From NCBI RefSeq assembly GCF_015062615.1, contig NZ_SUUH01000001.1, positions 470,366-534,365 of the forward strand: a DNA stretch of 64,000 nt, in the 5' to 3' direction. This document shows positions 53,644-63,100 of this stretch, piece by piece (the first letter of the stretch is position 1; every line of letters begins with the position of its first letter). A model generated the notes under the pieces. It was given only the letters and a program-made list of their open reading frames with translations, was not told where the DNA came from and ran no database searches. The stretch is from Denitrobacterium detoxificans (GTDB lineage Bacteria > Actinomycetota > Coriobacteriia > Coriobacteriales > Eggerthellaceae). A program made the position numbers and the translations under genes.

Positions 53644-53955
53644 TTATTCAGCCTCAGATTCGGCTTGCTGGCGCTCTTCTTCAAGCACGCGACGCACCAC
53701 ACGCTCGATGCGACGCTCTTCGCTTCGACGAGAGATCACGAGCCCGGCAACGGAAGTAACAACCTGCACGCCCACGAACACCGCACCAAGCACGATGAGG
53801 GCGCGCTTACCCAAGAGCTGGTAGTTGTGGATGACATTTTCGCCCCCTTGCCTGGAGGCAATCTTGTCGACGCCTTTGATGACGCGAATCCCCGTTTCGC
53901 CAATAGCATCCCTCATGGCACTTTCCAACTGATGCTCAAACAATGAACAACCCAT
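53644..53955 (-). CDS. Small membrane protein of unknown function
   Basis: 103 residues from the ATG at 53955 (AAGGGGG upstream). An amphipathic N-terminal half (FEHQLESAMRDAIGETGIRVIKGVDKIASRQGG) leads to one membrane helix (RALIVLGAVFVGVQVVTSVAGLVI, about 66-88) and a very basic, then acidic, C-terminal tail (SRRSEERRIERVVRRVLEEERQQ). No family is recognised. It lies 75 bases upstream of the tandem YhgE gene on the same strand and may be cotranscribed. Confidence 0.7.
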   Translation of the reverse strand: MGCSLFEHQLESAMRDAIGETGIRVIKGVDKIASRQGGENVIHNYQLLGKRALIVLGAVFVGVQVVTSVAGLVISRRSEERRIERVVRRVLEEERQQAESEAE

Positions 53956-54511
53956 CGGAACCCCCTTCGCTAGGCTAGCTGCCTCAATTGTAGCAAATAC
54001 CACACTTCTGGTAGCATTTCAAAACGTCAACATGCAAAGCAGCTTCCACGGCAGTAACGCCTCCATCACGCACCGATTGCGCATCATTCAGGCGACGATT
54101 CCGCACGATTGGCGCGACCAAATACCTATCGTACTGGAACCGCGAACCTCCAAAATGCGAAACCAGCTCGCACCCCAACCAAAATGCAAAGCGTTCGGCA
54201 CGCACAGCAAAAAGAACAATGCCAAGGCACCGAATAACGAAGCCGCGCCAAAGCAAAAACAAGACGCCAAAAGCAAAATGAGCAAATATCGAAGATGAAA
54301 ATGAAAAAATGTCGCCGTTTACACGTCATGCCCGCCGCCCTCGCAGTCTTGCCAAGTGTCTACCTGGGCAAATGGCATTTATCGCACCTCCAGATGCCTG
54401 CGTAAAGGCACCAGGTCCTCAAATGGCACCGTATTCACGTGTAAACGACAGCATTTCTTACATCGAAACGCCGAATTCTGCTCAGTTTGCATGAAGCAAG
54501 GAGACAAGCCC
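53956..54511. other. AT-richer intergenic region
   Basis: No supported gene. Base composition is visibly more AT-rich than the surroundings, with A-runs at about 54295-54310. The right half holds the nested inverted repeat described separately. The two divergent flanking genes must have their promoters here. Confidence 0.5.
54316..54447. repeat. Nested inverted and direct repeats upstream of an orphan gene
   Basis: Outer arms CGTTTACACGT (54316-54326) and ACGTGTAAACG (54437-54447) are a perfect 11-bp inverted repeat 110 bases apart. Inside lie ACCTGG (54362-54367) / CCAGGT (54411-54416) and GGCAT (54374-54378) / ATGCC (54394-54398). The direct repeat CAAATGGCA occurs at 54369-54377 and 54420-54428. 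The three stems nest without crossing, so the segment could fold as one long structure or hold paired protein sites. Confidence 0.55.
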
Positions 54512-55504
54512 ATGGAACGTCTTTTCATTAGCCACAATTCCGCCTTTTGGATCTGGAGAAAACTTGGACACCTCGCCCCTATCGTTCTCGTTCCCGCACG
54601 CGTCCATTCGCTTGCATACAGTAGCCCAAGTCAAAAACTATTAATGCAATTCGAGAAAGAACATCCTGACCTAGCCTTGAACAAACTCGATATCATGGTC
54701 ACATTCAAGCAAAGAAAGCATCTAGCCAACGCAATAGAACATGTTTGCGACAGGCAACTTCCCGAGCGATCGTTCTACCAGCTAGAAGAGAACTTCTTCA
54801 TCGCCTCCCCCGAGCTATGCCTCATCCAGCTAGCATCGAAAACGAAAACCGCAAAAGCGGTAAAGCTCGCAATGGAAATGTGCGGCAATTACGCTATAGA
54901 CAGCATTGACGAATTGGGTTTTTGCAAAAGGCCACCCATTACGAGCGTGGACAAAATAGAGGCATATGCCGAACGTTTATTCAAGCCAAACACAAGAGCG
55001 AAGACGGTTCAATTCCTCAAGTGGACCGTGGACAATGCGGCGTCACCGCGGGAAACGGCGCTCTGCATGCTCTTGTGCATGCCTCCGCGATTTGGCGGCT
55101 ACGGCATACCGCTCCCCCAGCTCAACAAGCGCATCGAACTCTCGCTGAAGGAGCAGCTCGCCGTTGGGAAACGCTACTTCGACTGCGACCTGTATTGGCA
55201 AGGCAAACGCGTCGGGATGGAATACGACAGCGCACGCTTTCACACAGAGATGGAAAAGCAAGAGCAAGACGCCGTGCGCCGCAACATGCTGCAGCACAAG
55301 AACATCCGCATGATCACGGCAACGCGCTTGCAAGTAAACCAAGAGGGCGCGTTCGACGAGCTCGCGTATCAAGTCGCACGAGCGCTCGGCAAGCGCATGC
55401 CAACCCCGAAACGCGAGCACATCGCCCAACGCCGATCGCTCAGGGACACGCTTTTCAACTGGGACATCTTCCCAAGGGTCAACAACGAGGAACAGGGCGA
55501 ATAA
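54512..55504 (+). CDS. Orphan protein of unknown function with a possible PD-(D/E)XK nuclease-like core
   Basis: 330 residues; the ATG at 54512 has AAGGAG eight bases upstream. The N-terminal 120 residues are mixed alpha/beta with no known motif (FISHNSAFWIWRKL, CLIQLASK). The last third contains YFDCDLYWQGKRVGMEYDSARFH followed by a helix and MLQHKNIRMITATRLQV. This has the spacing of a small endonuclease-like core (Asp, then Glu-Tyr-Asp on the next strand), comparable to DUF559/Vsr-type proteins. Base composition is AT-richer in the first half than in the second, suggesting acquisition or mosaic origin. Function is unassigned. Confidence 0.7.
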   Translation: MERLFISHNSAFWIWRKLGHLAPIVLVPARVHSLAYSSPSQKLLMQFEKEHPDLALNKLDIMVTFKQRKHLANAIEHVCDRQLPERSFYQLEENFFIASPELCLIQLASKTKTAKAVKLAMEMCGNYAIDSIDELGFCKRPPITSVDKIEAYAERLFKPNTRAKTVQFLKWTVDNAASPRETALCMLLCMPPRFGGYGIPLPQLNKRIELSLKEQLAVGKRYFDCDLYWQGKRVGMEYDSARFHTEMEKQEQDAVRRNMLQHKNIRMITATRLQVNQEGAFDELAYQVARALGKRMPTPKREHIAQRRSLRDTLFNWDIFPRVNNEEQGE

Positions 55505-55768
55505 GTCGAGGTTGAAGCCATGCAAATGCGTTTGCAAACGACACAGCGCACAACCTAGCCACAGCACGAACGCACTAGCCAGCGCGGCGGCCGCAAGATG
55601 AGCAAGAAACGCATCGCGCCCGGCTTGGCAACTTCGCGCAGACAAAGGCCAACGACGCCGCACGCACTAACGGCAGCGCGACAACGGACCCCGGAAACAC
55701 CCGCCAGTTCGGCAAACCGACCCGCGCGAGCTATCGCGATACAACGAGGCTCTCGCGCAAAGGGAGCG

Positions 55769-57220
55769 CTAGTCGCCATGAACGAGCGCAATAAGATCCT
55801 GGTGGGAGTGAATATCGAGCTTGGCGTAGATATGCTTGACGTGCGCCTTTACGGTGTTGCGCGAAATCACGAGCTCCTCCTCGATGTAGGCGCGGTCGCG
55901 GCCCTCGGCCAGCAGCTCGAGCACCTCAAGCTCGCGGGGAGACAACCCATACTCCTCCGCCACCCCGCGGCACTTCTGGGAAAGCGGAATCTCGGAGGCG
56001 GAAGCGTCGCTCACGACAGCCATTTCGGAGCGACTCGGGGTCTCGGTAACGCCCTCGATGGCACTCGAAAAACTAAACGAACGCATGCCAATAAGCGCAT
56101 ACCCTACGACCACGAGCATAAGAGCGCATGGGACGAAAACGAACAGCCCAGGGTTGACGTCGACGAACATGTTACTCAGCATTCCGATGGCGGCGCCGAC
56201 AAGCGTGCCGAAACCACCCAGACCACGTCCCCAGGCAAACACCGCAAGGGCGTTCTTGCGGTTGCGGCCCGCAAGCATAATCAGAACAAGCCAAGCAACC
56301 ATCTCGAACAGCGTATTACCCGTAGAAAGCAACGCATTGGCGGTCACGTACGAAGTCGTGGGAGAAGCGGTGGCCAGGAAGAAGCCCGCAGCAACAAGCA
56401 AGACCGAGATCTGCACGACAAGATCGGCACTAAAGCTCCTCTTGCAGACCAGCGAGTAAACGGTCAGCAGGGCAACGGGGAAAACCCCAATCATGTTGGC
56501 AATGGGAACGCCGCCAACCTCGCCAAAGCGCAAGGCGAACCCAAAGGCCATCGAAAAGAGCATCAGGCAGATGAAGAACTGGCTCGCAAGCGGCAGGAAG
56601 GTTGTCGGCTGGGTAATTGCGACGTCTGCAGGTGCCTCGGACTGGGCAATCTCCAAAAGCAGAGGGCGGGCGACGCCCATCGTCAAGACAAACGCCACAA
56701 GAGGCAGAACCAGGAAGAGCGTCACGCCCGCAACAACCGGAGCCTGCCAAACCAGCAGCTCGAGGGCAAGGCGAATCGTAAAGGCAATCCCGATGCACGC
56801 CGACGCCTTTCGGGCGCTAAAGCCCGTCGCCGCAAGCCCCACCATAATCGTTACCCCTGCGCGCCCCATCGCAAACAAGCACGACGAAACAACGAGCAAC
56901 GGGGCATTGGACATCGCAAGCGCTGGCAGCAGAGCAATCGCGCCGATGATCAGGCAGGCGGCAACCGCCACTTCCGCCACGCGCTCGAGCCTCAACACGC
57001 GCGGCTTGAATACCGCAAGCAGGGCAACAACAACCATGAACAGCGCATTCGCCGTAACGGAAATATCGCGTGCGAACATGAAGGTCGGGTCGAAAAGAGG
57101 AAACACGACCTGGTTCATAAGCCCAACGGAAAAAACGAGGCACGTCAAAGCAGCCGTAATGCGCCAAAAGGCGGCATCAAACAGAGCCGCCCCCACTCTC
57201 TCTTTGCTTTCAGACGACAT
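55769..57220 (-). CDS. Membrane-bound LuxR-type one-component regulator
   Basis: 483 residues from the ATG at 57220 (TGGAG upstream). About 12 hydrophobic segments, starting FWRITAALTCLVFSVGLMNQVVF, precede the GerE helix-turn-helix (LSPRELEVLELLAEGRDRAYIEEELVISRNTVKAHVKHIYAKL). Unlike the other three, it is not divergent from its presumed target. It lies downstream of the cytochrome-flavoprotein operon on the same strand, separated by a terminator. Confidence 0.88.
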   Translation of the reverse strand: MSSESKERVGAALFDAAFWRITAALTCLVFSVGLMNQVVFPLFDPTFMFARDISVTANALFMVVVALLAVFKPRVLRLERVAEVAVAACLIIGAIALLPALAMSNAPLLVVSSCLFAMGRAGVTIMVGLAATGFSARKASACIGIAFTIRLALELLVWQAPVVAGVTLFLVLPLVAFVLTMGVARPLLLEIAQSEAPADVAITQPTTFLPLASQFFICLMLFSMAFGFALRFGEVGGVPIANMIGVFPVALLTVYSLVCKRSFSADLVVQISVLLVAAGFFLATASPTTSYVTANALLSTGNTLFEMVAWLVLIMLAGRNRKNALAVFAWGRGLGGFGTLVGAAIGMLSNMFVDVNPGLFVFVPCALMLVVVGYALIGMRSFSFSSAIEGVTETPSRSEMAVVSDASASEIPLSQKCRGVAEEYGLSPRELEVLELLAEGRDRAYIEEELVISRNTVKAHVKHIYAKLDIHSHQDLIALVHGD

Positions 57221-57269
57221 ACTGAACTCCACACCCTCATACGTATGCATGTGACCATAGCACACAAAA

Positions 57270-57301
57270 TCGGGTCGGCCCCCACATGGGAACCGACCCG
57301 A
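57270..57301 (-). terminator. Hairpin terminator after the flavoprotein gene
   Basis: TCGGGTCGG (57270-57278) pairs with CCGACCCGA (57293-57301), with further pairing of CCC and GGG in the loop. On the minus-strand transcript it is followed by AUUUUG. It separates the flavoprotein from the downstream LuxR gene. Confidence 0.7.
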
Positions 57302-57312
57302 ATAGAATCAGC

Positions 57313-59055
57313 TTACGCCTGACCCGTGGCGGCAAGCATGCCTGCGCGACGGCCAAACGTCATCGTGCGTCCACATGCCAAGCCCGTGAACAGGTTCGGG
57401 TAGCTCACGGCGAACATGCCGCCCGAAGCGTCGCCGGTCATGTACAGACCCTCAATCGGCGAATCGTCCTCGCGAACGGGATGCATGTTCGTGTCGATGA
57501 TGACGCCGTCGATCGTCGCCAGGAACCACGCACCCGTGCGCACGCCGTAATACGGCGGCTGGTCGAGCGGAAGCATACGGTAGGACTCCTTGTTGTAGTC
57601 GGTGTCCTTGCCCGCGTACGCCATCTCGTTGTAATGCTTCCACGTGGCAACCGTCTCCTCGACGGGCAGGTTCAGCATCTCGGCGAGCTCTTCCATCGTG
57701 TCGGCGCGCTGAATGAAGCCAGCCTCGATGGACTTCTCGAACATGCCCTCCATGGCCTGAATCGGCATGTTGGAAGGAGCGCCGTTGTCGAAGGGATACA
57801 GGCGGCAGCAACCGACCTCGTTGATCTGGCGAACCTTCTCGACATAATCGGAATCCCAGATGTCAACGTAGGTGTGATGCGGCTGCATCCATGCAGAGTG
57901 CAGCATGTAGTCGTACGGACCGGACTCGTTGCAGAAACGCTTGCCGTTCAGGTTGATCTTCAGGAACGGCTGCTCACCGAACCAGAACCAGTTCGCGCCA
58001 TTGGCATTGGAAGCCGTGTCCTGATTGCCCATGCCAGCCGTCTCGGTGGGGCGGCAGCATGCGCGGTTGAACGTGACGGCGGCGCCCATCGGGTCCATCT
58101 TGCCGCCAACCCACAGCGCGGCCTTGATGCCGTCGCCCGTGGGGTTGCCACCACGAGCGGGCACGGGAATGCGCAGGTCCTGGTTCCAAGGCTGACGCGC
58201 CTGCATCATTTCCAGGTTGTTGCCATAACCGCCCGTGGCGATAATGACGCCCTTGGGAGCGTTGATGCGGATGTAATGGCGATCGTTCACGTCGCGAGCG
58301 ATGGCGCCCACCACGCGGTCGTTCTCGTCCTGCTCGAGCTTGATGAACTCGGTGCTCCAGCGGAACTCGGCACCCTGCTCTTCCGCGTATTCCTTCAGGG
58401 ACACGCCGAACGAGAAGTCCTTGTCGTCGGCCACAAGTTCGGTCTTTTCGGGGCTGTGGCCCGTGGCATACGCCTTGTCGCGCGCCTCAGACTCGGGCGG
58501 AAGGCCGCCTTCGAACCTCATGACCATACGGCCGTCGCGCTCGACGATATCGGTCAGCCAGTCTACGCAGGCACCGGATTCATCGGCCCAGAGTTTGATG
58601 AGGTCGTAGCGCGCAAAGCCGTTGGCATAGCGCACGATGTCTTCCATGGCTTCCATCTTGTCGATGCGGAACTGCGGAAACTCATCGAAAGACGCGAGCT
58701 GCAGCTTGGAATCGATGGAGCCGATGTCCTCACGCGGGTTCGAAACCTTGGCAACGCGGTCGATGCCAAGAACCTTCGCACCGTTTTCCGCGGCGGAGAT
58801 AACGGCCGGCAGACCGCCCGTGCGGCAACCGATGACCAGAACCTCGGTGTCGATGGTCTCGGTGATATCGGCTTCGTTGATAACGGGAGCCTGGCCCAGC
58901 CACGAAGGCGTGCCCGACTCGCCCGCGCTCAGGTTAGCGGCGTTCTCGGAAACCGTCTGGCTGTTACCACAGCCGGTAAGTGCGCTGGAAGCGGCCACAC
59001 CAAGAGCAGCCACACCCGCACCCTTGAAAAAACTACGTCGAGATAGCGAGCTCAT
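57313..59055 (-). CDS. Tat-exported flavoprotein reductase, Cgr2-like arrangement
   Basis: 580 residues from the ATG at 59055, which directly abuts the cytochrome stop (TAAATG). Twin-arginine LSRRSFFKGAG, hydrophobic stretch and lipobox-like LTGC mark export. The FAD fingerprint is weakened to VLVIGCRTGGLPAVISAAENG (about 72), but the second region (GVIIATGGYGNNLEMMQ) and the C-terminal loop (GLYMTGDASGGMFAVSYPNLFTGLACGRTM) are standard. The order cytochrome then flavoprotein is that of the digoxin-inactivating cgr1-cgr2 pair of Eggerthella lenta. The resemblance is in arrangement only, and the substrate is unknown. Confidence 0.87.
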   Translation of the reverse strand: MSSLSRRSFFKGAGVAALGVAASSALTGCGNSQTVSENAANLSAGESGTPSWLGQAPVINEADITETIDTEVLVIGCRTGGLPAVISAAENGAKVLGIDRVAKVSNPREDIGSIDSKLQLASFDEFPQFRIDKMEAMEDIVRYANGFARYDLIKLWADESGACVDWLTDIVERDGRMVMRFEGGLPPESEARDKAYATGHSPEKTELVADDKDFSFGVSLKEYAEEQGAEFRWSTEFIKLEQDENDRVVGAIARDVNDRHYIRINAPKGVIIATGGYGNNLEMMQARQPWNQDLRIPVPARGGNPTGDGIKAALWVGGKMDPMGAAVTFNRACCRPTETAGMGNQDTASNANGANWFWFGEQPFLKINLNGKRFCNESGPYDYMLHSAWMQPHHTYVDIWDSDYVEKVRQINEVGCCRLYPFDNGAPSNMPIQAMEGMFEKSIEAGFIQRADTMEELAEMLNLPVEETVATWKHYNEMAYAGKDTDYNKESYRMLPLDQPPYYGVRTGAWFLATIDGVIIDTNMHPVREDDSPIEGLYMTGDASGGMFAVSYPNLFTGLACGRTMTFGRRAGMLAATGQA

Positions 59056-59661
59056 TTAACCCTCCCAGCCTTCAGGCGCGTTCAGCGCATGGCAATCGTT
59101 GCAAACCAGAACACTCGTGCTGTGCGCCTTGTGGCAGTCGCCGCACTCCAGAGCCTGGTCCTGATGGCTCGAATGAGGATTGTACTGCTCGGCATTGCCC
59201 TCGAAGCCCCAGGTGCTGTTGACCACTTCGCTCATGTCGTGGCAACCGCTGCGCGCGCAGAACTCTTCGCTCGCAAAATCCTTCGAAGGAGCAAGCCAGC
59301 CCTCTTCGTCGGTGGTGAACGCATCGCTCGTCCAGATCATGACCTCGCTCACCTGTTCGGTAAGCTTCGGCTGGTGACAGCTCAGGCAATTCTTGCCCGC
59401 CTGCACATGATCGTAGGCAGCCATGCCCGTATGACCCGACGTCACGCTTTCGACGTAGGGATCCATGGGATCGTGGCAAATCGCGTTGCAGAACGTGGGC
59501 GACTCATGCCACACGCCGAACCCGATTCCCAACACGATGATTACGGCAACGATCACGCCGGGGATAACCCACTTGTTGCGTTTCGAAGCCATCGACGGCT
59601 GACCCTCCAGCGCACCGTCGGTCGTCTGCTCCTGTTGCGCAGACGTGTCCTTTTCCGCCAT
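59056..59661 (-). CDS. Membrane-anchored multihaem c-type cytochrome (Cgr1-like)
   Basis: 201 residues from the ATG at 59661 (GAAGGAGAG upstream; the longer open frame lacks support). One membrane anchor (WVIPGVIVAVIIVLGIGFGVW, about 35-55) precedes the haem domain. Haem sites: CNAICH (a CxxxCH followed by DPM), CLSCH, CARSGCH (CxxxxCH), CGDCH and CNDCH. Two of five sites are therefore expanded. It is the first gene of a two-gene operon with the flavoprotein and presumably moves electrons from menaquinol to it. Confidence 0.87.
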   Translation of the reverse strand: MAEKDTSAQQEQTTDGALEGQPSMASKRNKWVIPGVIVAVIIVLGIGFGVWHESPTFCNAICHDPMDPYVESVTSGHTGMAAYDHVQAGKNCLSCHQPKLTEQVSEVMIWTSDAFTTDEEGWLAPSKDFASEEFCARSGCHDMSEVVNSTWGFEGNAEQYNPHSSHQDQALECGDCHKAHSTSVLVCNDCHALNAPEGWEG

Positions 59662-60121
59662 CAGCTCTCCTTCCACTCTTGCTGACTTAACGGTGCGACA
59701 GATGTTGCTACTCCCCCGCTCACCCGCATAGTACCCCCGTGGGGTAATTCTTGCGTTTGCGCAGGTAGCTGGCGTGGTAATTACCCTAGAGGGTAAACGT
59801 GAAAGGAAGCAGGTAATGCGCGAAGCCGTGCGGCACAGAAAGCGAACGCCCCACAGCACACCCCGTCACACGACGCAGCCCATCACAAACCCGAACCAGC
59901 AACCAAAATGGGGCGCTCCAGGCACTTTCGCGAGGTTGCTCCAACAATGTCATCGGTAAAGTAACATTCCACCTCTCCCCTCTCCGCATTTAAAACCCCG
60001 CGAGTATCATTCAGAGACAATGGGGGCATTTGCGCTCTCCGGCGCATCGCGGCGGCAGCATCCAAGCATGGCCGCACTTGGCCAGAGCGCTGGGGTAACG
60101 GGTCAAAAGAGAGGGGCAGCC
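59662..60121. other. Intergenic region between divergent cytochrome and giant surface-protein genes
   Basis: No supported gene. The left part holds the dyads at 59732-59796 that probably control the cytochrome operon. The right part (59860-60121) shows no clear repeat. The ribosome site GAGAGGGG before the ATG at 60122 is evident, but its promoter is not obvious. Confidence 0.45.
59732..59796. promoter_or_regulatory. GGGTAA-type dyads upstream of the cytochrome-flavoprotein operon
   Basis: TACCCC-CGT-GGGGTA (59732-59746) and TTACCCT-AG-AGGGTAA (59781-59796) are perfect dyads with the same half-site. The second overlaps another palindrome, GGTAATTACC (59776-59785). Centres are about 50 bp apart. 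Position and shared half-sites suggest cooperative binding of one regulator. Confidence 0.6.
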
Positions 60122-63100
60122 ATGAAGAAGCGATTGAGGGCATTCATCTGCGTGTTGTGCGTCCTCGCCCTAACGGTGACGCCAACATTTGCCGCATGGG
60201 GCGATGACATATCGTACGGCGAAATGAGAGCCACAGCTCAGAAGTTCACCGACGACACCAAGACGCAAATCAAGTCGTTTACGCTCAACGACACCTTCAA
60301 CTACACGAGCCTGGGCGCCGACCCCGAAAAGACAACGCTCAGCCTCAACGCAAACAATCTGCAAAACATCGTAAAGACGAACCTGCTACCCCAGTGGAGC
60401 GGGATTGCGGCCAGCGTTTTCCGCGACCAGGCAAGCCAACTTGTCGACCTCTACGGGGAACAGCCCATCGGAGGGAATATGTCCCAGGCTGGCTTCGACT
60501 CCTACTTCAACATGAGTCAAGGCGAAACCAAATACGCCGAGGAAACCTGGAGCTGCTATAGCCTCAAGAGCAAGCTTGAGCAAACGAACCCATCCCATTC
60601 AGGCAAAACCGGCTACGACCAATTCACCGTTTCAGGCATTAAGAGAATCTCGAGCCTAAACGACGCGCGCAATTTGATGGGCCAGGCGCTTTACGAATGC
60701 CAAAGCACCACAGGCGCGCTCTCGGCTCAAGAATTTCTCGACGCAGACGAAGCCGGCGAGACAAGATTGGAGGGGCTCGATTCGACCGACTCAACGTCTG
60801 GCTTCGCAAACGTCGTAACTGCCGTCAATTGCAAAGGCTCCTCGGCAAATTTCGACTATGTATCTTTCGGAATCGTGTTCTATGACTTCGAGCCGGTACC
60901 CGTAGCCGCAACCGGACTTCAATATGTCAGCGGACCGACCCCCACGGGCGTCATCACCCCTGGATCTGCAAACAAGTCCACGGTCACCAATGGCTCGTCA
61001 CAAGACATCATGCACTCCGCAGTGCTGGGAGATGCCGTCACGCAAACAACCACCACTACCCTATCTGGCCTTACATCCTTCGAGTTATCGGAAAACATCG
61101 GCGCCAACATCGGCCTAGCCGCAACCGAGTCCAGCTCGGATACGAGTTTTTGGGCAGACGACACCTTTGGCGCAGGCGCGTCAACCAGCACTTCATCGGA
61201 GTCCGCCTCGATGGGACTCAACTGGGGCACCGCTTGGAAAATGGGCGGAGCAATCGGTGCCGAACAGGGACATAGCGAATCAAAGGAAGTAAGCAAGGCC
61301 GTTGAGACCACAATTGCACTTCCCCCGCATACAGGAACGACAATCGAACAGGAAGCGTCAACCACCACATACACCCAAACTTACCAGCAGCCAGCCGCTC
61401 TGAGCTACAAGGTTGCGATTTTCGCCATGAGCGGCGATTACTATTCCTCCTCTGCCTTTGGCGGCATCGGCGGAATCAACGCCAGTGACTACGATAAGCA
61501 GTCCTTGGTCATCAAGTTCGACACGAACGAAACGGGAAAGCCGTCCTACGGATGCGCGGCAACGGATGATCTGTATCATCGCATCGTCAACAACAACCAG
61601 GTTGATAGCTACGACACCGCAGATGACCGCACGTATACCACCCATAGCACCGCAACGGACTGGAGGAAGAACCAGGAAATCAACTGGAGCAGCGTGACCG
61701 AAGCGGCTAGCGCCTACTACGGCATCAACGTTCCCGAGCTTTCCAGGCAAAACTACCTCTACGAATCCCCAGGTAAAATCGAGGTTAAAGACGACAAAAC
61801 AAGTTCGCACGTATCCTCAACGTACCCGCTGTATGACCTCGCCTCGGTCAAGACGCCGAAAGCGAACTACATTCTGTACGACAAGAACACGCTTGACCTC
61901 GATTCCATAACCGTAGAAGGCTACAACAGGTTCAACGTGCCCTTCTACGGATTCACGTCGGACTGGGGCGGATGGAAACTCTGCGATGAGAAAGGCGTCG
62001 TCTACGATGACAAGACCCTGGTAAGCGAGAGTGAAGCAGGAAAGTTTGTCTATGACAGCGAAACGCGTACGCTCGCGCCCAAGGCGAATGCAGAAAGCCA
62101 AAGCGTCTATATTAGGTGGGTAATCAACGATGGCATACGCCAGGTGACAGGCGAAAGCGCCGACCCAGGCCAGGACCTGACGGAGCTGAACAACGTACCC
62201 ACCAACAGCAACCCGGCTCTCACCCCCGTCGTGAGAATAGACATCGTAAATACCGGACTCGACAATCCGCAGATTTCGGCATCGGGAAGCTATACTGGCT
62301 TCTACCGCACGCCCATCAATCTGAATGACACGATGAACTACGTGGTAACCAACAAGACCGGCAAGAAGATCGATACGCAGGTACGCTGGGAAAGCTACGA
62401 ACTGGAATCCGAGGGAATCAGCGTCAATGAGGGCACCGGCGACGTCCAGTTCACGCAGCCGGGCGAATACCATGTGCGCCCGTTTGTCGTGAACAACGAC
62501 GGTGACCAGGTAGTTCCGCTAACGAGCGACGGCGACTACGAATGGCTTACCGTCATTGCCACCGAGCACAATCTGACGCACTACGACGCGAAGGCCCCGA
62601 CGGATTGCACGGGCGGAGACGCGTACGGATGGATCGAGCACTATAGGTGCGCAGACTGCGGCAAGTACTTCCTGGACGCGGAAGGCACCACCGAAGCCGC
62701 TGAGGACGATGTCATCATTCAGCCGGCCGGCCACAACTGGGGCGAGTGGACTCCCTCCAATGACCCCGGCATAGAAAAACGCGTGTGCAAGAATAACTCG
62801 AACCACGTCGAGTATCGCAACGTGTACACGGTGACGTTCGACATGAACGAACCGGATAACGCACCCGCGGCAGCCCAGGGGCAGCCGGACGCACAGACCT
62901 TCACGTCCGACGCGACCGCATCGGTAAAGGTCCCGACGGCACCCACGCTCACGGGTTACACGTTCGAGGGTTGGTGCACGGACGAAGAGGGCAATAATCC
63001 CTACGACTTCAGCGAGCCCGTTAGCGCGAGCATGACGCTGTACGCCAAGTGGACCCCCGTCAAGTACACGATTGCCACCGTGGCCGTCGTGAACAAGACG

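Noticed and set aside
53984..54262. A hydrophobic 92-codon frame on the minus strand
   Set aside because: No ribosome site, overlaps the upstream region of the small membrane gene, and the composition reflects the AT-rich stretch rather than a membrane protein pattern.
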